DNA of 25,676 nucleotides. It comes from an uncultured Alphaproteobacteria bacterium. GTDB taxonomy: Bacteria; Pseudomonadota; Alphaproteobacteria; RF32; CAG-239. The translations under genes were made by a program, and so were the position numbers. Each line of letters starts with the position of its first letter. Position 1 is the stretch's first letter. This document shows positions 14,494-23,731 of this stretch, in pieces. The notes beneath the pieces were generated by a model. It was not told the origin of the DNA and made no database searches. It saw only the letters and a program-made list of their open reading frames with translations. The stretch lies in contig CAJGCO010000020.1 in NCBI GenBank assembly GCA_904501925.1, forward strand, positions 1 through 25,676. The letters are read 5' to 3'.

Positions 14494-16311
14494 ATGACTA
14501 TTAGAAATATTGCCATTATTGCTCACGTTGACCATGGTAAAACAACTTTGGTTGATGGTTTACTTCGTCAAAGTGGTACTTTTAGGGACAATCAAAGAGT
14601 TGAAACTTGTGTTATGGATAGCAACGACTTGGAGAGAGAAAGAGGTATTACTATTTTATCTAAATGTACAGCAGTGGATTGGGAAGGTACTCATATTAAT
14701 ATTGTAGATACTCCAGGACACGCAGACTTTGGTGGTGAAGTTGAACGTATTTTATCTATGGTTGATGGTGTGGTATTGTTGGTTGACTCTTCTGAAGGCC
14801 CAATGCCTCAAACGAAATTTGTGCTTGGAAAAGCATTGAAAATTGGTTTGAAGCCAATTGTTGTTATTAATAAGGCTGATAAGCCAGATGCTAGACCAGA
14901 TGAAGTATTAAATGAAATTTTTGATTTGTTTGTTAGCCTTGATGCTAATGATGAGCAACTTGATTTCCCTGTATTATATGCTTCTGGACGTAATGGTTGG
15001 GCTGTTAATGACTTAAATGATGAGAAAAAGGATTTAAGACCATTGTTTGAGCTTATATTATCTTATGTTAGTGCGCCAAAATGTGAAAAAGATAAGCCTT
15101 TTTCTATGCTTGCAACAACATTAGAAGCAGATAAGTTTGTTGGAAGAATTTTAACAGGTAAGATTTATAGTGGTACATTAAAAGTTAATGATGCTGTTAA
15201 AGTTATTAATAAAAATGGCGAAATTGAACGTACACGTATTACTAAAATTACAGCATATCAAGGTTTGGAAAGAGTTGCTTTAACAGAAGCTAGAGCTGGT
15301 GATATTGTGGCGGTTGCAGGTGTGGTTAAGGGTACTGTTGCTGATACTATTTGTGCGATGGATGTAACTGATGCGATTGAAGCTCAACCTATTGATCCAC
15401 CAACATTATCTATGACATTCTCTGTTAATGATTCTCCTTTGGCTGGAAGAGAAGGTGATAAAGTTACTTCTCGTATGATTTGGGATAGATTACAAAAAGA
15501 AGCAGAGTGCAATATTGCATTAAAGATTAGTCGTTCTGAAACATCTGAATCATTTGAAGTTGCAGGACGTGGTGAACTTCAACTTGGTGTGTTGATTGAA
15601 ACAATGCGCCGTGAAGGATTTGAGCTTTCTATTTCTCGTCCTAGAGTTTTGATGCAAAAAGATGAAGATGGTAATCTTTTAGAGCCAGTTGAAGAAGTTG
15701 TTGTGGATGTTGATGAAGAATTTTCTGGTACTGTGGTTGAGAAACTTAGTCAACGTAAAGCAGAGCTTTTGGAAATGATACCATCTCAAGTAGGAAATAA
15801 GACAAGACTTATATTTAAGGCGCCTGCTAGAGGATTGATTGGTTATCACTCAGACTTTTTAACAGATACTCGTGGAACAGGTATTATGAATAGAGTGTTT
15901 TATGGGTATGAGCCTTATAAAGGTGATATTGGAAGTTATAGAAATGGTGTGTTAATTTCTAGCGAAGATGGTACTGCTATTGCTTATTCTTTATGGAAGC
16001 TACAAGATAGAGGTCCTATGTTTATTGAGCATAATAGCCCTGTTTATGTGGGTATGATTATTGGTGAACATACTAAATCTAACGATTTGGAGGTAAATCC
16101 TACAAAATCTAAACAATTAACCAATATTCGTGCTGCTGGTAAAGATGATGCGATTGATTTGATTCCACCAAGAAGATTGTCTTTAGAGCAAGCGCTTTCT
16201 TATATTCAACAAGATGAGTTGTTGGAAGTTACTCCAAAATCACTTAGATTGCGTAAGAAAATTTTGGATCCAATTTTAAGAAAACGCTCAAGAAATGAGG
16301 CTAATCAATAA
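14494..16311 (+). CDS. typA: Ribosome-associated GTPase TypA/BipA
   Basis: 605-residue translational GTPase that binds the 70S ribosome and helps large-subunit assembly and stress adaptation. G domain: 'AHVDHGKTTL' (10-19), 'RERGITIL' (switch I), 'DTPGHADF' (G3) and 'NKADKPDARP' (G4, with the TypA-specific 'ARPDEV' extension). Then come domain II, the EF-G-like domains ('GRGELQLGVLIETMRREGFELSISRP') and the TypA-specific C-terminal region ('RGLIGY.SDFLTDTRGTGIMN...F..Y' and 'EHTKSNDLEVNPTKSKQLTNIRA'). Full length for the family. AAGGA lies 11 nt before the ATG, immediately after a terminator hairpin, which hints at leader control. Followed by its own terminator. Confidence 0.97.
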   Translation: MTIRNIAIIAHVDHGKTTLVDGLLRQSGTFRDNQRVETCVMDSNDLERERGITILSKCTAVDWEGTHINIVDTPGHADFGGEVERILSMVDGVVLLVDSSEGPMPQTKFVLGKALKIGLKPIVVINKADKPDARPDEVLNEIFDLFVSLDANDEQLDFPVLYASGRNGWAVNDLNDEKKDLRPLFELILSYVSAPKCEKDKPFSMLATTLEADKFVGRILTGKIYSGTLKVNDAVKVINKNGEIERTRITKITAYQGLERVALTEARAGDIVAVAGVVKGTVADTICAMDVTDAIEAQPIDPPTLSMTFSVNDSPLAGREGDKVTSRMIWDRLQKEAECNIALKISRSETSESFEVAGRGELQLGVLIETMRREGFELSISRPRVLMQKDEDGNLLEPVEEVVVDVDEEFSGTVVEKLSQRKAELLEMIPSQVGNKTRLIFKAPARGLIGYHSDFLTDTRGTGIMNRVFYGYEPYKGDIGSYRNGVLISSEDGTAIAYSLWKLQDRGPMFIEHNSPVYVGMIIGEHTKSNDLEVNPTKSKQLTNIRAAGKDDAIDLIPPRRLSLEQALSYIQQDELLEVTPKSLRLRKKILDPILRKRSRNEANQ

Positions 16312-16334
16312 AAGTCTATTGAAATATAAAGACG

Positions 16335-16362
16335 AGGCTCACTGTTATGGTGAGCCTTTTTT
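16335..16362 (+). terminator. Intrinsic terminator of typA
   Basis: AGGCTCAC-tgttatg-GTGAGCCT stem followed by a run of T, 24 nt after the typA stop. Confidence 0.92.
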
Positions 16363-16412
16363 AGTGGTTTAAATAGAGAAAATATTGATTATGTAATATA
16401 TGAGAGGTGGAG

Positions 16413-17081
16413 ATGTTTGAAAGCAAGGTAAAAAAAGAAGAAAAAATATTTATTAGAGATTTTATGAGGGTATTATGGGCCTTTTGGACAAGTCCTACGG
16501 GGGCTTTTATATTAGCAGTTTCGGCTCTTGCTCTTGGGTATTATCAATTTTATATTAGTAGGCCTATTTTGAGATATAATATAGTTACAACGAAGCTTAT
16601 TTCTTCTGAAAATGAAAATGCTTATAAAATAGAAGTTGATGGAAAGAGTTTTGATGATTTGTATTTAACAAAGGTTTATTTGTATAATCAAGGGGGAGAA
16701 GCTTTATCTGGGGTGGATGTTTCAAGAATTGGGAGAGATCCGATTAGAATTGAAATTCCTAAAAATGCAGATATGAAGCATTATAATATTGATAATGAAG
16801 AAACAAGTGAGGCAATAACGGCAGAAATTGTGCCGTATGGTGAGGATTTGGTGTTGAATTTTGATTTTTTGAACCCTCAGTATCAGTATGTGGTTAATAT
16901 TTTGCATTGTAATTTTTCGGATAATATAAAAGTAAAAGGAAGTGCATTGAATGTAAATGAAATAAAAAAGGCAATTAGTGGGAGAGAGTTGAAAACTATA
17001 TTGATATGGGGATTGGGAGGAGTATATTTGTTGTTGATTATTCGTTATATTTTAAAAAGAGTGTTTAAGCAGAATGCTTGA
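16413..17081 (+). CDS. Two-TM membrane protein with extracytoplasmic domain
   Basis: 222 residues from the ATG at 16413 (AGGTGG just upstream; a GTG two codons earlier is in frame). Layout: a charged N-terminus, helix 1 (about 27-47, 'AFILAVSALALGYYQFYI'), a beta-rich domain of about 140 residues with no cysteine pair ('NAYKIEVDGKSFDDLYLTKVYLYNQGGEALSGVDVS' is strand-like), helix 2 (about 195-215, 'ILIWGLGGVYLLLIIRYIL') and a basic end. The topology predicts an extracytoplasmic middle domain. I recognise no family. It opens the cluster of envelope genes that follows; a role with them is only positional. Confidence 0.7.
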   Translation: MFESKVKKEEKIFIRDFMRVLWAFWTSPTGAFILAVSALALGYYQFYISRPILRYNIVTTKLISSENENAYKIEVDGKSFDDLYLTKVYLYNQGGEALSGVDVSRIGRDPIRIEIPKNADMKHYNIDNEETSEAITAEIVPYGEDLVLNFDFLNPQYQYVVNILHCNFSDNIKVKGSALNVNEIKKAISGRELKTILIWGLGGVYLLLIIRYILKRVFKQNA

Positions 17082-17162
17082 TGTGTGTAATAAGTATTTT
17101 TGATGCAATTTATTTTTATTGTTTTATTATGTTTTTAGTTAGATGATTTTAGATATTAAGTT

Positions 17163-18752
17163 ATGAAGATACTAAATAATTTTTATACAAAAATTAGTTT
17201 AAAGAGTTTTGCTATATTAAGTATAGTGTATTCTTTTGTTGTGTTTTCTTTTTATTGGGGAAATCACGATTGGCACTATTTGAAAAATGGGATATCGTTA
17301 TTAAGTGGGTTGTTTGAAGCTAGATATTCTATGCACTTATTTACATCTTTGTTTACAAATGGGCATATTTTGCCGGTGTTGACGGTGTGTTTTTGGTTAT
17401 TGGGAGTGGTTCTTTTAGGGATTGTTTCTGGTGTTTATTTAGGGTTTGAAAAAAGAAGTAAAGAATTTTTGATATTTGTTTTATTGATAGGGCTTTTTCC
17501 TTATGGTTCTATTGTTCTTTATTATTTATTTATAGCGCTTCCTCTTAATTTATGGGCGATATTTGGTGTTTTGTTGCTTTTTTTGAATGAAAAGCCTTTC
17601 AATGTTTTGAATTTTTTATTAGGTGGTGTGGGGTATATGCTATTGTTGGGGAGTTATCCTCCTAATGTTGCGTTTGTTTTGGTGTTGTTTATTGGTAAAA
17701 GAATAATTGAAGTTGTTATAAATAAAGAAAGCTTTAGAGATGTTGTACTAAAGTCGTTATATTTTATTGGGCAGTTAGGTGTTGGGTATGTGTTGTTTAA
17801 GGGGATAATTTGGTGGTTGGCATCAAATGAGTTTTTAGATTTAGAAATGTATAATGTTAAAATTGATGATTTATCGGTTATATTTAGAAAAATTCCAGTT
17901 GAATTGATGAATTCGGTTAAAAATTTATTTTTATTGAAATCTGAATTAGGGGTAAGTGGGGCTGTTTTTTTGGTAATTACGATATTGGGAAGTTCTGTTA
18001 GGGCGATAATTAAGGCTAAAAATAAGGTATTGGTTGTTTTATTATTATTGGGAATGTTTTTAGCTTCTAGGTTTATGTTTATTGTTTCTTCTTCTGGGGT
18101 GGCAGCATATAGAGGTGGATATTGGGGAGTATTGGGACTGGTTGTTTTTTCGTTGGTGTTTTTGAATTTGAAAACGGATAAATGGTTTAGAAATTGTATG
18201 TATGTTTTGGAAGTGGTGTTTTTAATAATTTTTATGCATACTAATTTTGAAATGCAAAAAACAATGAATTTTATATTTAAGGCTGAAAGCAAGTTTCATG
18301 AAAGATTAAAGGCGAGGGTGGAAAATCATAATAGGTTTGATAATGATTATAGCTATATGTCGTTAAGTTTGGGGGAAGCTAATTATTCTCAACATTTTTG
18401 CGAAAATGGGTGTGAGGGGTTTGATAATGAAGTTTTGAGCTCTACAACAATGAATATGGATTTGATACCATTGTTGTTTTTTGATGATGAGTATGTGGTT
18501 GATACAAAATTTGGGGCTTGGGTGAATAATATTTGGACGATAAGCGATGGTAAATATTTTAGAGATAGGGATAAAATAAAAGTCGTTGATAATGTAGATA
18601 AGTTAAAAATGAAAGATTGGTTGTATTTAAAATCTAAGGTTTGGCCTAGTATTGATAGTGTGTGTATTGATGGTAGGATTATTATTGTTATGTTGGATGA
18701 TGATAAAAAATATGTATATGGTAAGGGGATTTTGGAGTTGTTAAATTTTTAG
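17163..18752 (+). CDS. Polytopic membrane protein, GtrII-like glucosyltransferase candidate
   Basis: 529 residues with about ten hydrophobic helices in the first 360 residues and a soluble C-terminal region. The first large loop reads 'WGNHDWHYLKNGISLLSGLFEARYS.H', placing acidic residues where GT-C enzymes and the GtrII (Glucos_trans_II) family have their catalytic Asp and 'GR(P/W)' region. This resemblance, not a database hit, is the basis of the call. It is a clear paralogue of the protein at 19529-21133: shared 'HDW.YLK.G', 'F..RYS.H.F..LF..GHI', 'LGSYP.N.A', 'ASRF.F.VS..G' and 'GAWVNN'. GtrII proteins add glucose to O-antigen or other lipid-linked glycans. The acceptor here is unknown. 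Confidence 0.6.
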   Translation: MKILNNFYTKISLKSFAILSIVYSFVVFSFYWGNHDWHYLKNGISLLSGLFEARYSMHLFTSLFTNGHILPVLTVCFWLLGVVLLGIVSGVYLGFEKRSKEFLIFVLLIGLFPYGSIVLYYLFIALPLNLWAIFGVLLLFLNEKPFNVLNFLLGGVGYMLLLGSYPPNVAFVLVLFIGKRIIEVVINKESFRDVVLKSLYFIGQLGVGYVLFKGIIWWLASNEFLDLEMYNVKIDDLSVIFRKIPVELMNSVKNLFLLKSELGVSGAVFLVITILGSSVRAIIKAKNKVLVVLLLLGMFLASRFMFIVSSSGVAAYRGGYWGVLGLVVFSLVFLNLKTDKWFRNCMYVLEVVFLIIFMHTNFEMQKTMNFIFKAESKFHERLKARVENHNRFDNDYSYMSLSLGEANYSQHFCENGCEGFDNEVLSSTTMNMDLIPLLFFDDEYVVDTKFGAWVNNIWTISDGKYFRDRDKIKVVDNVDKLKMKDWLYLKSKVWPSIDSVCIDGRIIIVMLDDDKKYVYGKGILELLNF

Positions 18753-18833
18753 TATTTAGGATTGAATATAAATAAAAATATTTTAAATTGTTGGTATGGT
18801 AATTTATTTAATGAATTTTGAGAGGATATTGGT

Positions 18834-19472
18834 ATGAAAAAATCATTTATTTGCTGTTTGATGAGTGTATTGATGTTGAGTGCTTGTGCAACGAATCCTT
18901 ATACAGGAGAAAGAGTTGCTTCTAAGAAAGCATGGGGAACAGGGCTTGGAGCATTGGCAGGTGCTGGAATTGGTGCTTTAGCTGGTGGTGAAAAAGGTGC
19001 TCTTATTGGTGCTGGTGTTGGTGCGGCAGCTGGTTTGGGTACTGGTGCATATATGGATGTTCAAGCTCAAAAATTACGTACAGAATTGTTAAATACTGGT
19101 GTGCAAGTGCAAAAGGTTAATGGGCAGATTTATTTGATTATGCCTGGAAATATTACATTTGGAACAAATGATGCAACTATTAAACCAAACTTTATGCCTG
19201 TTTTAGATTCTATTGCAAAGGTTATTAAAGAATATAATAAAACAATGGTTCAAATAAATGGTTATACAGATAGTACTGGAAGTGCTGCTACGAATAATGC
19301 GCTTTCTTTGATGAGAGCTAATTCTGTTTCTAACTATTTAAGAGTTAAAGGTGTTGATGCGAATAGAATTGTTTCTAATGGTTATGGGGCTTCTAATCCA
19401 ATAGCATCAAATGCGACGGCGAGTGGTAGAGAACAAAATAGACGAGTTGAGATTGTTTTGATTAATAGATAA
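18834..19472 (+). CDS. OmpA-family outer-membrane lipoprotein with glycine zipper
   Basis: 212 residues. The lipoprotein signal has lipobox LSAC with Cys18. A glycine-zipper segment ('GTGLGALAGAGIGALAGGEKGALIGAGVGAAAGLGTGAY', about 36-75) probably inserts in or packs against the membrane. An OmpA-like peptidoglycan-binding domain (about 95-212) carries 'NGYTDSTGSAATNNALSLMRANSV...YL...GV...RIVSNGYGASNPIA' and 'REQNRRVEI', including the Asp and Arg that bind diaminopimelate. The architecture matches YiaD-type proteins that tether the outer membrane to murein. GAGAGGA lies upstream of the ATG. It sits between the two paralogous glycosyltransferase candidates, which is unusual and may be meaningful. 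Confidence 0.92.
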   Translation: MKKSFICCLMSVLMLSACATNPYTGERVASKKAWGTGLGALAGAGIGALAGGEKGALIGAGVGAAAGLGTGAYMDVQAQKLRTELLNTGVQVQKVNGQIYLIMPGNITFGTNDATIKPNFMPVLDSIAKVIKEYNKTMVQINGYTDSTGSAATNNALSLMRANSVSNYLRVKGVDANRIVSNGYGASNPIASNATASGREQNRRVEIVLINR

Positions 19473-19488
19473 TTTTCTTGGATAGAAT

Positions 19489-19514
19489 ATAGGCTACCGT
19501 TAAAGGTAGCCTAT
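19489..19514. other. Strong hairpin without T tract after the OmpA-lipoprotein gene
   Basis: ATAGGCTACC-gttaaa-GGTAGCCTAT is a perfect 10-bp stem with a six-base loop. Neither side has a T run, so it is not a standard intrinsic terminator. It lies between the lipoprotein stop and the next start codon (15 nt before it) and may stabilise the upstream mRNA 3' end, hinder read-through, or act on translation of the next gene. Confidence 0.6.
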
Positions 19515-19528
19515 AATTGGGACGCTAA

Positions 19529-21133
19529 ATGCTAAAAAATCTGGACATGAAATTTTATTTAAGTGTGTTTGTTAATGCACTAATGATGGTATTGATTGTT
19601 CATTCTTTTATGTTTTTTCAGGTTTGGTGGGGAGATCATGATTGGGGATATCTAAAAGATGGTGTTGGATATTTTGATGGTGCTTTTGAGTTAAGATATT
19701 CTCAACATTGGTTTAATGCTTTGTTTTTTGATGGGCATATCATTCACACATTATCTTTTTTGTTTAGTTTTGTTTTTATGGTGATGAATGCTATTTTGAT
19801 GGCTAAGTATTTGGACATACCTAAAAATAAAATGTATTATTTGGTATTTGTTTTGTTTTTTGGATTAAATCCTCATAATTTTGCTCTTTTGTATTATGTT
19901 TATTTGTGCTTTCCTTTTTTTGGTTGGAGTTTTATGGGGATAGTTACGTTGATTATGTCTGAAGTTATGTTTAGGCGTAATATGCGTGTTGGGGTTATAT
20001 TTTTAGGTGTGTTGTGGGGAATGATTTTAGGAAGTTACCCTGCAAATATGGCGTTGTTTTTTGTTTTATTTATAGCTAGAAGAATTTTGTGTTTTATTGA
20101 TAATAAAGAAGATGTACGACAGGTTTTTAGGTGTTCTTTTTTCTTTGTTTCTCAGTTTTTAATTGGTGTTTTGATATTTAAGCTAGCTTTTTTATATATA
20201 GAACATTTGTCTTTGTTAAATGAGGGAATGTATAATATTAAAGTGTTGGGAGTTTTTGATATTGTTAAAAAACTGCCTAGAGAATTTTTGAATGCGATTA
20301 AAGTGTTTTTTGTTGCTCGTAGTTTTATGGAATATGGATATATAGCGCTTCAATGTGTTATTGTATTGTTTGGAAGTGTTAAGTTATTTAGTCAGAGCAA
20401 AAATAAGATGTTTGTTGGGGTGATGTTTGTGGGTATGCTTCTTGCATCTAGGTTTGTTTTTTGTGTTAGTGGGGCAGGTGGGATTGCTGTTTTTAGGCTT
20501 GAATATTTTGGTAAAATTGGGTTGTTGGCTTTCTTTTTAGCTTTGATTATGAGAGATAATTCTAATGTTATGAAAAATGTTATTTATATTTGGGGAGTAG
20601 TTGTTATATTATTTTTTAGTTTAACAGATTTTTATATTCAAAAAGTTCAATATTTGGGATTTATATCGGGTAGAAAATACCAACAAAAATTGCTTGAACG
20701 TTTATTGCTTAATGAAACTTTTAAGAGTGATAAATCTTATATTTCTTATTCGTTTGGTTTTCCTAATTTTAAATTGAAGTTTGTTGATGATAAATATTTA
20801 ACGGATGAGATGACTGGTAAATATATAGTGTTTTATTTTGATATTATAAATCATTTGTTTTGGGAGGATGGTTTTTCACCTGTTGCGGTGGGCGTGGAGT
20901 TGATGGGGAAAAACGGTGTTTTTAAATTTAAACGTGGAAATGATGAATTTTGGAGAAGTGGTGCGTGGGTGAATAATCCTGAAAATATTAAAAATATTAG
21001 ATTGTGGGCATATGATATAAACAGAAAGCAAAATGATATTTATGTGGATGATAAATATATTTTAAATATTTTGGATATTGATAAATTTTATAAAAATAGA
21101 GAAGTTCTTATAAACGGGCTAGATAAATTTTAA
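19529..21133 (+). CDS. Polytopic membrane protein, second GtrII-like paralogue
   Basis: 534 residues with about ten helices. It is the paralogue of the protein at 17163-18752, from which it differs through most of its length while keeping the loop motifs: 'WGDHDWGYLKDG', 'F.LRYSQHWFNALFFDGHI', 'LGSYPANMA', 'MYNIKV', 'ASRFVFCVSGAGG' and 'GAWVNN'. The kept acidic/His loop after helix 1 suggests that both are active enzymes with different donors or acceptors. The start is ATG 19529 or 19547; neither has a strong ribosome site. A 16-nt gap to the GT39-like gene suggests co-transcription. Confidence 0.6.
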   Translation: MLKNLDMKFYLSVFVNALMMVLIVHSFMFFQVWWGDHDWGYLKDGVGYFDGAFELRYSQHWFNALFFDGHIIHTLSFLFSFVFMVMNAILMAKYLDIPKNKMYYLVFVLFFGLNPHNFALLYYVYLCFPFFGWSFMGIVTLIMSEVMFRRNMRVGVIFLGVLWGMILGSYPANMALFFVLFIARRILCFIDNKEDVRQVFRCSFFFVSQFLIGVLIFKLAFLYIEHLSLLNEGMYNIKVLGVFDIVKKLPREFLNAIKVFFVARSFMEYGYIALQCVIVLFGSVKLFSQSKNKMFVGVMFVGMLLASRFVFCVSGAGGIAVFRLEYFGKIGLLAFFLALIMRDNSNVMKNVIYIWGVVVILFFSLTDFYIQKVQYLGFISGRKYQQKLLERLLLNETFKSDKSYISYSFGFPNFKLKFVDDKYLTDEMTGKYIVFYFDIINHLFWEDGFSPVAVGVELMGKNGVFKFKRGNDEFWRSGAWVNNPENIKNIRLWAYDINRKQNDIYVDDKYILNILDIDKFYKNREVLINGLDKF

Positions 21134-21149
21134 AAAGGATAGTTTTTTA

Positions 21150-22580
21150 ATGAGTGATTTGATGAAAAAAATTGATAAGTTGATAGCCGTGTTTGTTTGT
21201 GTTTTGCTTTTAGGTTTAATTGTGTATTCTTCGTTTACGTTTAGAATGACGGTTGATGAAAAAGAACATGTATATGCAACTTATTTAATTTTTAATGGAA
21301 AAATTCCATATAAAGATTTTTTTGAACATCATCATTTTTTAATGTGGTATTTTTTTGCACCAATTTTTTATTTTTTTGAAAATTCATCTAATGTTTTGTA
21401 TGCGTTAAGAGGTGGAATTTTATTATTGTTTTGGGCTGATATGAATTTTGTTTATAAGATTGCTAGAATATCTGATTTTAAACGAAAAGATGCGATAATT
21501 GCAGTAATATTTTTTATATTTTTTACGTTTGATCAAAGAGGTGTTATAGAATATAGACCTGATACGTTGATGTTGTTTTGTTTTTTGTGTGGTTTATATT
21601 ACTTTTTTGTATATATGAAAACTAAAAAAATATTTGCTATTTGTGTAAGTTTTCAGGCGTTGTTGTTTAGTTTTTTAGCTCTTCAAAAAATTGTAGTTCT
21701 TTTATTTGCGTTGTTTTTTGTTATAGTGTATTTGGTAATTAAAAGGGAAATAAATATAAAGGATTTAATTTGGGCATCTATTTTACCGATAATGGTGTTT
21801 TTGCTTTGGATTTCTTATTTATATTTTAATGATGGGTTGTTGATTTATTGGGAAACTGCATTTTTATTAAATTCTTATATTGTTTTTAAAGGTTCTATTA
21901 TACATACATATACGCTTATTTTTATGGGAATTTGTTCGGTTTTTGCTATTTATGCTATTTTTAAAGAGCAGAATCTATTTATTAAAATCATAGCAATATT
22001 GTATGTGTTTTTTGTTTTTAGTTTGTTTGTTTTTGTGAAACCTTCGTTTGCTCACTATCTTTTGCCAGCTCATTCATTGGGAGCAGTGATTGTATCTAAA
22101 TATTTATTTAGAAAAATTATAGATAAGAGGTATTTTAATATTTTGTTTTGTAGTGCGTTAGTTGTAATATATTTGTTGTGTTGGTATTATAAGTTTTTTT
22201 ATTATAGAAATGTTCTATCGCTTGATAAGTATGTTGAAATGGATCAACATGTTTTAGATAATTCAGAGCCAGATGATTTGATTGTTGGTTGTTTTGATGG
22301 TTGGGCGTATGTTGGTGGCCTTAGAGAAGAAGCTACAGGTTATTGGTGGTTTTCTCAATTATATTTAGGGGTTATTTATAATGAAAATATAAGAAAAGTA
22401 ACTTTGCCTAATTTGGATAAGGTTGTGAAAGGAAGAATGCCAAAAATTGTATGTAAATCTTCATGGAGTGGTTGTTACGATAAATTTAGGGATGATTGTG
22501 ATTATACTATAACTTTGGATGAAGAATTTATGAGAAATAATTATCATGATGCTGGATTTATATATGTTCGTAAGTGGTAA
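21150..22580 (+). CDS. GT-C membrane glycosyltransferase (GT39/ArnT-like)
   Basis: 476 residues with about eleven hydrophobic helices. The first periplasmic loop has the acidic pair 'MTVDEKEHVYATYLIFNGKIPYKDFFEHHHFLMWYFFAPIF', the classic layout of the PMT/ArnT/GT-C superfamily: a D/E pair after helix 1, then 'G.IPY.DF.E.H..L.....'. A later 'EYRPDT' (about 132-137) fits the superfamily's R-x-D region. Such enzymes transfer a sugar from a polyprenyl-phosphate donor to a lipid, glycan or protein acceptor on the periplasmic side. Donor and acceptor are unknown. AAGGA lies 11 nt before ATG 21150. Last gene of the cluster, ending at a terminator shared with recA. Confidence 0.75.
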   Translation: MSDLMKKIDKLIAVFVCVLLLGLIVYSSFTFRMTVDEKEHVYATYLIFNGKIPYKDFFEHHHFLMWYFFAPIFYFFENSSNVLYALRGGILLLFWADMNFVYKIARISDFKRKDAIIAVIFFIFFTFDQRGVIEYRPDTLMLFCFLCGLYYFFVYMKTKKIFAICVSFQALLFSFLALQKIVVLLFALFFVIVYLVIKREINIKDLIWASILPIMVFLLWISYLYFNDGLLIYWETAFLLNSYIVFKGSIIHTYTLIFMGICSVFAIYAIFKEQNLFIKIIAILYVFFVFSLFVFVKPSFAHYLLPAHSLGAVIVSKYLFRKIIDKRYFNILFCSALVVIYLLCWYYKFFYYRNVLSLDKYVEMDQHVLDNSEPDDLIVGCFDGWAYVGGLREEATGYWWFSQLYLGVIYNENIRKVTLPNLDKVVKGRMPKIVCKSSWSGCYDKFRDDCDYTITLDEEFMRNNYHDAGFIYVRKW

Positions 22581-22604
22581 TTATAGCAAAAATAGTTTAT
22601 ATAT

Positions 22605-22637
22605 AAAAAAAAGAGGTCTGTGAAAGGCCTCTTTTTT
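22605..22637. terminator. Bidirectional terminator between the GT39-like gene and recA
   Basis: AGAGGTC-tgtgaaa-GGCCTCT is flanked by an A run on the left and a T run on the right, so it can serve both converging transcripts. Confidence 0.88.
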
Positions 22638-22657
22638 GGGTTTGAAGTTGATTGAAA

Positions 22658-23689
22658 TTATTCTACTTCACCTGTGTCTCCATCAATATCACCAAGTAAT
22701 TCGTTGGTTAATTGTCCGGATGCTGCTCTGATTTTCATTTCAATTTCATCAGCTATTTGTGGATTGTCACGTAATACTTGTTTTGCATTTTCACGACCTT
22801 GGCCAAGTTTGTCACCATTGTATGAGAACCATGCACCAGCTTTTTCAACAATTCCGGCTTTAACACCTAGGTCAATTAATTCACCAACTTTAGAAATACC
22901 TTCGCCGTACATAATGTCAAAATCTACAGTTTTGAATGGAGGAGCAACTTTGTTTTTTACAATTTTAACTCTTGTTTGGCTACCGATAACATCTTCTTTA
23001 TCTTTGATTGCGCCAATTCTTCTAATATCCATACGAATTGAAGCATAGAATTTTAGAGCATTACCACCAGTTGTTGTTTCTGGGTTTCCAAACATTACAC
23101 CAATTTTCATACGGATTTGGTTAATAAAGATGATAAGTGTGTTGGAGCGTGAAACAGTTGAAGTAAGTTTGCGAAGAGCTTGGCTCATAAGACGAGCTTG
23201 TAAACCCATATGAGAATCTCCCATTTCGCCTTCAAGTTCTGCCTTTGGAACAAGAGCTGCAACTGAGTCTACTACTAATACATCTATTGCGCCAGAACGA
23301 ACTAATGTATCTGCAATTTCTAATGCTTGTTCACCAGCATCTGGTTGGGAGATTAAAAGATTGTTTATATCAACACCGATTTTTCTTGCATAAGAGGGGT
23401 CAAGAGCATGCTCAGCATCAATAAATGCACATGTGCCACCTTTCTTTTGAGCTTGTGCAATTACACTAAGAGCTAGGGTTGTTTTACCAGAACTTTCTGG
23501 ACCATATATTTCTACAATTCTACCCTTTGGAAGACCACCAATTCCAAGCGCAATATCTGTGCTTAAAGAACCTGTTGAGATTGCTTCAATATCAACTTTG
23601 GTGTCTTGCCCGTAGCGCATAATAGAACCTTTACCGAAAGCTCTTTCAATTTGGCTGAGAGCGGCGTCTAATGCTTTATCTTTTTCCAT
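22658..23689 (-). CDS. recA: Recombinase A
   Basis: 343-residue DNA-dependent ATPase for homologous recombination and SOS induction. Start ATG 23689 (AGGGG 6 nt upstream; gives the standard MEKDKALDAALSQIERAFGKGS opening; an upstream ATG at 23713 adds 8 unsupported residues). Walker A 'GPESSGKT' is at 63-70. Also present: 'IDAEHALDP', Walker B 'VLVVDSVAAL', the loop L1 region 'EGEMGDSHMGLQARLMSQALRKL', 'IFINQIRMKIGVMFGNPETTTGGNALKFYAS', and the acidic C-terminal tail ('GDIDGDTGEVE'). All family hallmarks are intact. Its promoter carries a LexA box of the alphaproteobacterial type. Confidence 0.98.
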   Translation of the reverse strand: MEKDKALDAALSQIERAFGKGSIMRYGQDTKVDIEAISTGSLSTDIALGIGGLPKGRIVEIYGPESSGKTTLALSVIAQAQKKGGTCAFIDAEHALDPSYARKIGVDINNLLISQPDAGEQALEIADTLVRSGAIDVLVVDSVAALVPKAELEGEMGDSHMGLQARLMSQALRKLTSTVSRSNTLIIFINQIRMKIGVMFGNPETTTGGNALKFYASIRMDIRRIGAIKDKEDVIGSQTRVKIVKNKVAPPFKTVDFDIMYGEGISKVGELIDLGVKAGIVEKAGAWFSYNGDKLGQGRENAKQVLRDNPQIADEIEMKIRAASGQLTNELLGDIDGDTGEVE

Positions 23690-23731
23690 GTAATACCCCT
23701 TAAATTTAGTCAAATTTTATTTTCTAAACCG

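Noticed and set aside
17654..18292. 212-codon open frame on the minus strand
   Set aside because: It lies wholly inside the first GtrII-like gene, its composition (Asn/Thr/Lys/Ile-rich) mirrors the antisense of a hydrophobic T/G-rich gene, and no ribosome site or motif is seen.
22674..23048. 124-codon open frame on the plus strand
   Set aside because: Antisense to the strongly conserved recA C-terminal half; Ser/Pro/Leu-rich shadow product.
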